Assembly (NCBI GenBank): GCA_964552035.1
Contig: CAZKFN010000072.1
Span: 1 to 13,049 of the forward strand
From: CAZKFN01 sp964552035
GTDB lineage: Bacteria; Bacteroidota; Bacteroidia; Flavobacteriales_E; Vicingaceae
Direction of reading: 5' to 3'
DNA: 13,049 bases
In this document: in pieces, positions 6,170-13,031 of the stretch
How positions within the stretch are numbered: the first letter of the stretch is position 1
Layout of the letters: each line of letters opens with the position of its first letter
The notes under the pieces: generated by a model
Database searches by the model: none
What the model was told of the DNA's origin: nothing
The model's input: the letters and a program-made list of their open reading frames with translations, nothing else
Made by a program: the position numbers and the translations under genes

Positions 6170-7490
6170 CCTTTAAACCTTCGTAATAAATAATAGCCAA
6201 AGAAGCCGTATAAAAGGGGAGGGCAGGGGTTTTATAGCGGGAGAGAGCTCCAAAATTATAGGTAGAAAACCCTACGGCAAAACCAAAAGTAAGGGCAAAA
6301 AACAAAAGGGATATCAATGTTTTGTTTTTAAAAATAACTCTAATGGAATTCAAAACCCCCACCTTAAAAACAACGTATAGACTAAGAAGCAATAAAATAA
6401 AGGATTGCATGCCCTCAAACCAATTGGGGATGTTGCGAGTATCCACAAAAGGAAAGGGTCTAAAGTAGGTGACAAATAGAGAAGCCGGCGCTTTTTTTAA
6501 GATGCCCAAAGGGGTGAATTCTATTTCTCCAAAATCATATCCCGATTGATCTCGAGTTTCTGCCAAACGACCGTGCCAGGAATGAAAACCTTCCACCGTT
6601 CTTTCTAGATTTTCAAAAGAGTATTTTCCAGCTCCTGTTGAAATTTCTTGAATAAAGAAAAATCCTCCTGCAACAAAGGAAAACAACAATAGAGGAGTAA
6701 ACACCAAATTCAAAATGCTTCCCTTCCAAGATTGTTTTAAAAGGGATTGCAGCCAATAGAGCACAGCAGGAATAAACAAATACAAAACATAGGGTTTTAA
6801 TTTAAAACAAAAATAGGAAGAGATTACAATGCTTAAAATGGAAAGAAATACCTGTTTTTTATGCCCTAATTGATAAGCTGCATAAAAAATAAAACCTAGG
6901 GCTGCTAAAATTACCGTATCTTTTAGAATTCCTGAATTCCATACCAGTATAGTAGGGAAAAACAATATTCCCCAGGCCAGGTATTTTTGCAATTGAGGAT
7001 AAAGCTGATAAAAGGTGTAAAAAATCAACCAATGGCCAATGCCCATAGCCAAGCTAAACAAGAGGGTACTTGCTAAAAAGTACTTTAACCCCAGCAGGTT
7101 AAAAGGAAAAGCTAGTCGGCTCATAAAGAGCATGGGAGAAGATTTAAAAAAACGGGAAATATTATAGTCATTCGTGGCAGAAAAATGACCTAACTTTTCA
7201 TAAGAAGAAAATAAATAAGAAAAAGTATGTTGAGGATGTTGTAAAATGTTATCTACAAAAAAATTACCCCCTGAGAAATACAAAAATGTATCTCCTCCTT
7301 TGTAATAGTAGATGTGAATGAAAGCAAAGGCAAGGGTAGAAAAAATTTTAGCCGTAAAAAAAAGTTTAAAATACCTTCTTAGTTTGAGGTCTTTATATCG
7401 AAAACTAAAGAAATGCAGCACTAAAAGAATGATGATGATGTAGACTAGGCTCAATAAGCCATCTTCCCATAGAATTGCTCTTTTAACCAT
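6144..7490 (-). CDS. Polytopic membrane protein, unclassified, possibly surface-polysaccharide related
   Basis: This 448-residue protein has about nine or ten hydrophobic segments. The clearest lie near 12-30, 45-61, 134-158, 169-184, 190-206, 213-228, 234-250, 258-280, 362-379 and 391-409. Conserved-looking polar motifs lie between them: YYKGGDTFLYF (62-72, an acidic residue just after a membrane segment), WNSGILKDT (184-192), a large loop at 281-345 with FHSWHGRLAETRDQSGYDFGE, FRPFPF (343-348) and NFGALSRYKTPALPF (412-426). Similar motif order occurs in uncharacterised Bacteroidota membrane proteins near polysaccharide genes, and the first loop recalls GT-C enzymes. This is a resemblance from memory, not a proven family. 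A polymerase, ligase or GT-C role in the inner membrane is possible. It starts 36 bp from the divergent T9SS protein and ends overlapping the broken GT2 gene. Confidence 0.8.
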   Translation of the reverse strand: MVKRAILWEDGLLSLVYIIIILLVLHFFSFRYKDLKLRRYFKLFFTAKIFSTLAFAFIHIYYYKGGDTFLYFSGGNFFVDNILQHPQHTFSYLFSSYEKLGHFSATNDYNISRFFKSSPMLFMSRLAFPFNLLGLKYFLASTLLFSLAMGIGHWLIFYTFYQLYPQLQKYLAWGILFFPTILVWNSGILKDTVILAALGFIFYAAYQLGHKKQVFLSILSIVISSYFCFKLKPYVLYLFIPAVLYWLQSLLKQSWKGSILNLVFTPLLLFSFVAGGFFFIQEISTGAGKYSFENLERTVEGFHSWHGRLAETRDQSGYDFGEIEFTPLGILKKAPASLFVTYFRPFPFVDTRNIPNWFEGMQSFILLLLSLYVVFKVGVLNSIRVIFKNKTLISLLFFALTFGFAVGFSTYNFGALSRYKTPALPFYTASLAIIYYEGLKAKTLGVLK

Positions 7491-7512
7491 AATTAAATCT
7501 AAGTTTTTTACT

Positions 7513-7520
7513 TATTTTTG
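7513..7520 (+). promoter_or_regulatory. TAnnTTTG match (TATTTTTG) directly upstream of the T9SS protein start
   Basis: The string matches the -7 consensus but ends only six bases before the ATG at 7527. A transcript from it would start at or near the start codon, that is, be almost leaderless. No TTG lies about 19 bases upstream. The match may be chance in T-rich DNA. Confidence 0.25.
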
Positions 7521-7526
7521 TTGCCT

Positions 7527-10500
7527 ATGAAAAACATCCTAAGAACCCTGTTTTTACTTTTGTTTTGTAGCGGTATTTTTACTTTTGCAATTGCCCAAGA
7601 CCTACGAACAATTTTGCCCAAAAATAAACAATCTGTTGCTCATGAGGTGAATTTACTTTGGTCAAATTTAAATAGAGAAGTAGATAAGTTCCAAGTGCAG
7701 GTCTTTCAAGGGACTTCTTTGGTTTTGGATACTTCCATGTATCACAATTCCTTTGCGCTTACCTTAGCACAAGGGGAGTACACCTGGAAGGTTTTTGCTT
7801 TAAAAAACCAACACAAGATAGACTCTACGTACAGTACCTTTAGAGTTTATACTCCCTATGAAATTGACAGCCTAAATTTATGGTTAGCTGCAGATACTAA
7901 TTTTATAGTTTTTATCAATGATACTATGTTTTATCAATGGTTGGATCAAAGTTCAAAATCTAATCATTCAATTGAAGCTCATAATGCATTAGTAAGGTCT
8001 TCTTACTTTGATGATGGGCTTAACGGTTATGGGAAAGTGCAATTTATTAATCCAAATTCTAGTTTTTGTAGACTTGACTTAAGTAATGCTTTACTTTCAA
8101 ACCAATATAGTATATATATGGTTTACAATTATTATGGTACCAGTACTAAAAGAAGAATAATTGGAGACTTAAATAATTTAAATTGGTGGATGGGTTTTGA
8201 AACCAATCAATATAACCTTTATGATGCGAATAATTTAAAAGTTAATCAATCGGTTATAAGAAATAATTACATTATACAACAAGCACATTCTTATAAGGAT
8301 AGCTTATATCATTTTATAAATGGACAACTATATGGAGTTAAAGAAGCTGAAAATGCTCCAGGAGGAGATTTACGTATAGGAATTGATCGACCGGATGCTG
8401 ATTTTTTAGAAATCATCATGATTAACGACTCCATTTCTTGGGAGGAGAAAGCAAAGATCGACCAGTACTTAATGGATAAATATGCTCCTCCGGTAAATTT
8501 AGGCCCGGATCGCTGGGTATGCAGTTTTCCAGATTCCATACACACCTCCATGGATTATGCCCATCAATACACTTGGAGCACTGGTGATACAACTCCCAGC
8601 ATACAAGTAGATTCAGCCGGCTGGTATTATTTAAGCATCATCGATGAATTTGAAAGAGAAACTAAGGACTCCATATACATTGGGTTGGATACGCTTAATT
8701 ATATTGTAAATCTACCTTATCAAGAAAAATCCATTTGTTTGGGAGACACGGTAGAATTGGGTTTGGTGGCTTTTGATAACCTTAAATACTCTTGGAGCAC
8801 CTTGGATTCTACGCCTTTTATACAAATTTCAGCTGCTGGGCAGTATATCTTAACGGTAGAAAATTGCTTCAACCAAAGTTTTTCCGATACGCTTCGCATC
8901 AGCACTCAACAACCTCAATTTAGCCTAGGGGCGGATACTCTTGCATGTTTTAATGAGGTTTTAACCTTAACCCCTGACTCTAACTTTACCCAGGTAATTT
9001 ACAACTGGTCGAACGGACAAACTAGCCCAAGCATTCTAGCAGATTCTACTCAGTATTATGCATTAAGAGTAACCGATACTTTGGGTTGTTTTTATGAGGA
9101 TTCCATTTTTGTTGAGATAGATTCTTCTTTGTATGGTTTAAGTTTAGGGAACGACACCTCTCTTTGCCTTGGAAATGTGATAGGATTAAATCACAATCCA
9201 GATACCATAATAGATTATGTTTGGAATACCTCTGAACGAACGCCAACTATAGCAGTTAACCAAGCTGGGGTTTATCATTTGTCGGTTTCTAACGGTAGAT
9301 GTGTGGTTAGCGATACCATTCAAATAGCCGTTCACGGAGAAGCGCCTCAACTTGCTTTTACCAGTCAGAATTTATGTTTTTTAGATACGGTTGAGTTCAC
9401 CAATACCTCTCAAGCTCCAACAGGGGACAGCATTGTTTCTTGGATTTGGGATTTTGGAGATGGAGATTCTTCTTTTCAACCATCTCCTCAACATCTTTAT
9501 GATTCTGTAGATAACTATTTAGTTACCTTATATGCCGAGACGGATAAAGGGTGTGGAGATACCCTGCAAAGGAAGGTTCAAATTTTGCATCTACCAAAAA
9601 GTGAATTTAGAACAATAGGCTATTGTGAAAATGAGGAAGTGCGCTTTTTGAACCAATCCACTTCAGAAAGCGGAAATATTATCGGCCATTTGTGGAATTT
9701 TGGAGATCCTGCTTCTCAAGATAATTCTTCCAATAGAAGAAATCCTTTTCATGCCTATGATACACTTGGTACATATACAGTAAGCTTGATTACCACTACT
9801 AATTTTGGTTGTAAGGATACCCTAAATAAAAACATCAGCATTGAGGCAACTCCTCATATTGATTATGCTATACAAGGACTTTGCTTTGGAGATTCCACTG
9901 GATTTCTCAATCAAACCGTTATAGCCAAAGGTGGTATTAAAGAATATTTATGGGAGGTTAATAATCAAAGGATTACTTCTGAACATGCTAAAGTGCTCTT
10001 TCTTGATCCGGGTAAACATGAGTTTTCCTTAAGGGTTATTTCAGATTCACTTTGCATTTCTAAAATTAAAGAAGAGGTGGAGATTTTTGAACCCCCCTTA
10101 GCTGATTTTGAGCCTAAAGTTTTTTGTCAAGGAGAGGCTATTGCTGTTGAAGATGTCTCTAATGTGGATTATCCTATTATAGAATGGGAGTATTTGTTTG
10201 ACGGAACGGAAATTTCCAATCAAACTAATCCGGTTTTTAATAGAAATAAACCCAATTTTTACGCTATGAGCATGGCTATAAAAGACATTCACCAATGTGT
10301 GGATACTTTGAGAACTGCCGTTCGAATCAATCCAAAACCAGAGGCAGATTTTACCATTCTTGGAAATGGGAGCGGAGTGCCTTATCGTTTAGAATTGGAA
10401 AACAACTCTAAGCTGGCAGAGCATTATAGCTGGAGTTTAGGTAATGGAGCAGATAGTTCTAAGGCAGAAATCCCTTCCTTTATTTTTACTCAAAAAGGGG

Positions 10501-11153
10501 ATTACCTTCTCAATTTAATCACCACATCAAAAGAAGGATGTAAGGACACCTTAGAAAAAACTCTTCGTTTATTGCCTTATTTCTTAGATGCCAATTTACA
10601 GCGTTTTATCCTTCAGGAAAAAGATGGGCAAATGAAAATACAGTTGGTCATAGAAAATACCGGGAACAATAAGATTGAAAATTTGGAAGTAGCTACGAAC
10701 GTCAACAATGGGGTGTCTTTTATAGAAACTTTAGAACCGGGTATTTTTAAGGCACAGTCCCAAGGTTTTGAGCTAAATTCTAGCATACAATTGGATAAGG
10801 ATATGAATTTTGTTTGTGTTCGAATTGTTTCCGTTAACGACACCCTGGATGATGTGCTTTTCAACAATAGGGATTGTCAGCCTATAAAAAGCCAAAAAGA
10901 TTTGTTTTTAAACCTCTATCCAAATCCCACTTTGGATAACATTAATATGGAATATATTTTGCCGGTAGATGGAGATATTTCGCTTAAGCTCTATGATCAA
11001 ATGGGTAGATTGGTTTATCAAACGGAACAAAATCAACAAGAAGAAGGGTATTATAGAGCGGTATTGCCTACCCGTAATTTAAGAGCTGGGATTTATCATT
11101 ATGTTTTCCAATATTATGATCAAAAACAAACGGGAACAATTGTAAAGCAATAA
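7527..11153 (+). CDS. Large secreted Ig/PKD repeat protein with T9SS type A sorting domain
   Basis: This is a 1208-residue protein from the ATG at 7527. A TTG nine bases upstream is possible, but the ATG gives a clean signal peptide MKNILRTLFLLLFCSGIFTFAIA, cut before Q24. Next come a fibronectin-like strand-rich segment (about 30-110) and a LamG/concanavalin-A-like domain (about 112-322: LNLWLAADTN, QWLDQSSKSNHS, ending EEKAKIDQYLMDKYAP). Four Ig-like repeats start near 323, 392, 465 and 539 (LGxDxxxC...Y.WS.G.T..I). About five PKD-like repeats start near 610, 693, 779, 860 and 941, the first with WIWDFGDG. A CARDB/DUF11-like segment starts near 1021. The C-terminal 80 residues (LNLYPNPTLDN, then LYDQMGRLVYQT and LRAGIYHYVF) are a T9SS type A sorting domain. 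It is predicted to cross the outer membrane by T9SS and end up surface-attached or released, as an adhesin-like scaffold. No catalytic domain is visible. Confidence 0.95.
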   Translation: MKNILRTLFLLLFCSGIFTFAIAQDLRTILPKNKQSVAHEVNLLWSNLNREVDKFQVQVFQGTSLVLDTSMYHNSFALTLAQGEYTWKVFALKNQHKIDSTYSTFRVYTPYEIDSLNLWLAADTNFIVFINDTMFYQWLDQSSKSNHSIEAHNALVRSSYFDDGLNGYGKVQFINPNSSFCRLDLSNALLSNQYSIYMVYNYYGTSTKRRIIGDLNNLNWWMGFETNQYNLYDANNLKVNQSVIRNNYIIQQAHSYKDSLYHFINGQLYGVKEAENAPGGDLRIGIDRPDADFLEIIMINDSISWEEKAKIDQYLMDKYAPPVNLGPDRWVCSFPDSIHTSMDYAHQYTWSTGDTTPSIQVDSAGWYYLSIIDEFERETKDSIYIGLDTLNYIVNLPYQEKSICLGDTVELGLVAFDNLKYSWSTLDSTPFIQISAAGQYILTVENCFNQSFSDTLRISTQQPQFSLGADTLACFNEVLTLTPDSNFTQVIYNWSNGQTSPSILADSTQYYALRVTDTLGCFYEDSIFVEIDSSLYGLSLGNDTSLCLGNVIGLNHNPDTIIDYVWNTSERTPTIAVNQAGVYHLSVSNGRCVVSDTIQIAVHGEAPQLAFTSQNLCFLDTVEFTNTSQAPTGDSIVSWIWDFGDGDSSFQPSPQHLYDSVDNYLVTLYAETDKGCGDTLQRKVQILHLPKSEFRTIGYCENEEVRFLNQSTSESGNIIGHLWNFGDPASQDNSSNRRNPFHAYDTLGTYTVSLITTTNFGCKDTLNKNISIEATPHIDYAIQGLCFGDSTGFLNQTVIAKGGIKEYLWEVNNQRITSEHAKVLFLDPGKHEFSLRVISDSLCISKIKEEVEIFEPPLADFEPKVFCQGEAIAVEDVSNVDYPIIEWEYLFDGTEISNQTNPVFNRNKPNFYAMSMAIKDIHQCVDTLRTAVRINPKPEADFTILGNGSGVPYRLELENNSKLAEHYSWSLGNGADSSKAEIPSFIFTQKGDYLLNLITTSKEGCKDTLEKTLRLLPYFLDANLQRFILQEKDGQMKIQLVIENTGNNKIENLEVATNVNNGVSFIETLEPGIFKAQSQGFELNSSIQLDKDMNFVCVRIVSVNDTLDDVLFNNRDCQPIKSQKDLFLNLYPNPTLDNINMEYILPVDGDISLKLYDQMGRLVYQTEQNQQEEGYYRAVLPTRNLRAGIYHYVFQYYDQKQTGTIVKQ

Positions 11154-11159
11154 AAAAGG

Positions 11160-11738
11160 ATGAAAGAATTGGTTTTTGCTACACAGAATTCCCATAAATT
11201 AGAGGAAATTCAAAGACAATTAACGGGAGAAATACGCTTGTTAAGTTTAAAGGATTTAGCCTATACTGTGGAATTAGAAGAAACACAAGCTACTTTGGAG
11301 GGTAATGCCTGGCAAAAAGCGAGGTTTATTCATCAGCGTTTTTCTAAAAATTGCTTTGCCGATGATACGGGTCTAGAAGTTGAAAGTTTAGATGGTGCAC
11401 CTGGGGTTCATTCTGCTTATTTTTCAGGAAGTAGGGATGCAAAAGAAAACATGCAAAAAGTGTTGGACTTATTGGGAAGCAAAAAAAATCGAAAAGCACA
11501 ATTTAGGACGGTTATTGCTTTGATTTACCAAGGTTTTGAATATCAATTTGAAGGCATTTGCAAGGGGGAGATTACCTTAGAAGCCCGAGGAGAAGCAGGT
11601 TTTGGATATGATCCTATTTTTAAAGCGCAAGGATATGAGCTAACCTTTGCTGAAATGGAATTAAAAGAAAAGAACCGCATTAGTCATCGGGGAGAAGCGG
11701 TAAGGAAATTAGTGGAGTTTTTGAATGTTAGTTGTTAG
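11160..11738 (+). CDS. rdgB: XTP/dITP diphosphatase (RdgB/HAM1 family)
   Basis: This 192-residue enzyme removes non-canonical purine nucleotides (dITP, XTP, dXTP), releasing pyrophosphate, in the cytosol. Family motifs are intact: FATQNSHKLEEI (6-17, the N-K-E triad), ADDTGLEVESLDGAPGVHSAYFSG (67-90, with D68 and D69 as metal and catalytic residues), GFGYDPIF (147-154) and NRISHRGEA (172-180). It follows the T9SS gene by six bases, so the two may be co-transcribed, though they have no obvious functional link. The extreme 3' end is odd: the last codons (GTT AGT TGT TAG) are the first units of a GTTAGTT/G heptamer array, so the repeat supplies the last residues and the stop. Confidence 0.97.
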   Translation: MKELVFATQNSHKLEEIQRQLTGEIRLLSLKDLAYTVELEETQATLEGNAWQKARFIHQRFSKNCFADDTGLEVESLDGAPGVHSAYFSGSRDAKENMQKVLDLLGSKKNRKAQFRTVIALIYQGFEYQFEGICKGEITLEARGEAGFGYDPIFKAQGYELTFAEMELKEKNRISHRGEAVRKLVEFLNVSC

Positions 11739-11810
11739 TGATTAGTTGTTAGTTGTTAGTGGTTAGTTGTTAGTGGTTAGTGGTTAGTGGTTAGTGATTA
11801 GTGGTTAGTT
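11727..11810. repeat. Heptamer tandem array GTTAGTG/GTTAGTT (12 units)
   Basis: Exactly twelve 7-bp units fill 84 bases: six GTTAGTG or ATTAGTG units mixed with GTTAGTT and ATTAGTT in the first part, then mostly GTTAGTG. The first 12 bases lie inside rdgB and the stop codon is TAG at 11736-11738. The array ends 11 bp before a run of 45-bp hairpin units. It shares the 7-bp period, but not the sequence, of the AATTCAY arrays. Confidence 0.95.
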
Positions 11811-11821
11811 CATGTTATTCT

Positions 11822-11911
11822 GAGGTGGTTGAGTGATTTTAATGCAATAAAAATTGTATCAACATAGAGGTGGCTGAGTGATTTTAGTGCAGCTAAAATT
11901 GTATCAACATG
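11822..11911 (+). repeat. Two tandem 45-bp hairpin units
   Basis: The units at 11822 and 11867 each run GAGGTGG(T/C)TGAGTGA, stem-loop, TTGTATCAACAT. The first has TTTTAAT-GCA-ATAAAAA and the second TTTTAGT-GC-AGCTAAAA. Compared with the TTTTAAC-GAA-GTTAAAA version, an A-T pair has become G-C and the last C-G pair has become T-G, so the stem is kept while its sequence changes. A third unit at 11912 opens the element that follows. Confidence 0.9.
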
Positions 11912-11913
11912 AA

Positions 11914-12082
11914 GGTGGCTGAGTGATTTTAACGAAGTTAAAATTGTATCGAAGCCCGATACATTTTTGGGGAATTGGTTGTTTGAATAATTACAAAAGA
12001 GTTAAAATAAAAACATTAAAACAACACCTATTATTTTTTAACCCCAAAAACACTCAGGGTCCTATATCCTACAAGGTTTAAA
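11914..12082 (+). repeat. Palindromic repeat element, short form, copy B
   Basis: The core is 149 bp (11914-12062), bounded by GGTGGCTGAGTGATTTT on the left and AAAAACACTCAGGGTCC on the right. These match as inverted repeats at 13 of 17 positions, including CTGAGTG/CACTCAG. Inside are the stem TTTTAAC-GAA-GTTAAAA, the palindrome GTATCG-AAGCC-CGATAC (11946-11962), arms TTTTTGGGG (11964-11972) and CCCCAAAAA (12042-12050), and inner GTTGTTT/AAACAAC. The tail runs to GGTTTAAAAAATT and passes straight into a heptamer array. No ORF is present. Confidence 0.88.
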
Positions 12083-12083
12083 A

Positions 12084-12132
12084 AATTCACAACTCACAAT
12101 TCATAATTCACAATTCATAATTCATAATTAAA
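12084..12132. repeat. Heptamer tandem array AATTCAT/AATTCAC (7 units)
   Basis: Seven units in one phase: AATTCAC, AACTCAC, AATTCAT, AATTCAC, AATTCAT, AATTCAT, AATTAAA. As in the array at 1-210 the last unit is AATTAAA and a 45-bp hairpin unit follows within three or four bases. On its left it continues from the tail of repeat element copy B. Confidence 0.9.
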
Positions 12133-12135
12133 TGA

Positions 12136-12180
12136 AAGGTGGCTGTATAATTTTAATGCAATAAAAGTTGTATCAACATG
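12136..12180 (+). repeat. 45-bp hairpin unit, diverged copy
   Basis: This unit has AAAGGTGGCTG then TATAATTTTAATGCAATAAAA and TTGTATCAACAT. The stem is TTTTA with TAAAA plus an inner T-A pair, with one mismatch. It sits between the AATTCAY array and the interrupted unit at 12181. Confidence 0.75.
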
Positions 12181-12517
12181 GAGGTGGCTGAGTGATTTCT
12201 ATTCTGCTCTTTTTTCTTGATTAAAAAGAGCCAAAAAATCAAGAAAAAACAATGCTTCTCCCCGCTCTTTGTGGCTAAAGGCTGCTATCGCATCCTTATT
12301 CCGCTTAAGCGGAATAAATCAATTCAAGGACGATTGATATTTATTTTAGCCACAAATTCACCCCAACACCCGCTCGCTGTTTTTTCCTGCCCACGCTTTT
12401 TTAGATATTTGTAAATTCTACTATTCTTTTTAAAACAAATATCCGTTGCGTGGGATGACCTTTGAAGGTTGAAGTACTTGTAGCGAAATAGAAGCTGCTA
12501 AATGTTGTATCAACATA
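12181..12517 (+). repeat. Hairpin unit interrupted by a structured insert of about 290 bp
   Basis: The left half of a 45-bp unit (GAGGTGGCTGAGTGATTT, 12181-12198) and a right half (GCTGCTAAATGTTGTATCAACAT, from about 12494) are separated by about 290 bases. The insert is edged by TTCTATT (12197-12203) and AATAGAA (12487-12493). Inside are four hairpins. TTTTTTCTTGATT (12210-12222) pairs with 12237-12249. TTTGTGGCTAAA (12268-12279) pairs with TTTAGCCACAAA (12345-12356) and encloses a perfect 22-bp palindrome at 12296-12317. CCCACGC (12390-12396) pairs with GCGTGGG (12448-12454). ATATTTGT (12405-12412) pairs with ACAAATAT (12435-12442). A 65-residue plus-strand ORF here has no protein-like character. 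The CTTGATTAAAAAG...AAAAATCAAG pattern recalls intergenic repeats of other Bacteroidota (from memory). Confidence 0.75.
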
Positions 12518-13031
12518 GAGGTGGCTGAGTGATTTTAACGAAGTTAAAATTGTACCGAAGCCCCGGGATTGTAATAAATCCCAAAACCATTAATTTTATT
12601 AACTTTAAATCATGGCAGGATACGTATATATTTTACTTTGTTCTAATAACTCCTTTTATGTTGGTAGTACAAAAAACATAGAAAAGCGTTATGCAGAACA
12701 TCAAAATGGCGAGGGCGCAAATCACACTAGGAAATATCCTCCAGTTGAATTATTATATTACGAATATTATACTAACATCGCTGATGCATTTTACAGGGAA
12801 AAACAAATTCAAAGATGGAGTAGAGCAAAAAAAGAAGCATTAATTAATGGAGAATTTGATAAACTTCCAAAATTGTCAAAAAAGATTTTTAGAAAGAAAA
12901 AATAATGTTTTACACAAGACCCTTCGGTACTTTTTTGGGGAATTAGTTGTTTTTAATAACTTCAACACGATAAAAATAAAAACATTAAAACAACACCTAT
13001 TATTTCTCAACCCCAAAAACACTCAGGGTCC
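12518..13031 (+). mobile_element. Candidate GIY-YIG-bearing small mobile element (long form)
   Basis: From 12520 to 13031 (512 bp) the sequence has the same termini as repeat element copy B: GGTGGCTGAGTGATTTT on the left and AAAAACACTCAGGGTCC on the right (13015-13031), imperfect inverted repeats matching at 13 of 17. After the TTTTAAC-GAA-GTTAAAA stem come GTACCGAAG (12552-12560), the hairpin GGGATTGTAATAAATCCC (12565-12582) and the GIY-YIG gene. Then follow GACCC (12918-12922), CTTCGGTAC (12922-12930), TTTTTGGGG (12932-12940) and CCCCAAAAA (13011-13019). GTACCGAAG and CTTCGGTAC are perfect inverted repeats that enclose the gene. The conserved tail runs on to the window end. That it moves, and that its nuclease moves it, is inference. 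Confidence 0.6.
12612..12905 (+). CDS. GIY-YIG nuclease family protein (single-domain, YhbQ/UPF0213-like)
   Basis: This 97-residue protein is essentially one GIY-YIG nuclease domain. Seen: Y4-V5-Y6 (the GIY strand, GYVYILLC), Y16-V17-G18 (the YIG strand, FYVGST), R26 and H30 in the first helix (EKRYAEH), the conserved GANHTRKYPPVELLYYE, and the metal-binding glutamate E63 in FYREKQIQRWSR, with a basic tail KKIFRKKK. All catalytic residues expected for a divalent-metal DNA endonuclease are present. Similar one-domain proteins occur in many copies in Bacteroidota genomes, and their biological role is poorly known. The gene is enclosed by inverted repeats and terminal repeats, with no added DNA-binding domain, so target choice may come from the repeat DNA itself. 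The start ATG lies 29 bases after the GGGATTGTAATAAATCCC hairpin. Confidence 0.93.
   Translation: MAGYVYILLCSNNSFYVGSTKNIEKRYAEHQNGEGANHTRKYPPVELLYYEYYTNIADAFYREKQIQRWSRAKKEALINGEFDKLPKLSKKIFRKKK

Noticed and set aside
8309..10867. Minus-strand ORFs inside the large T9SS gene
   Set aside because: They are antisense shadows of a long, well-supported coding frame with clear domains.
11822..11957. CRISPR-like or tRNA-like repeats
   Set aside because: The 45-bp period is made of the whole unit with no spacer, and the stem-loop is a single short hairpin without cloverleaf features.
12217..12414. 65-residue ORF as a gene
   Set aside because: It runs through a set of inverted repeats including a 22-bp palindrome, has no recognisable domain and no conserved start context.
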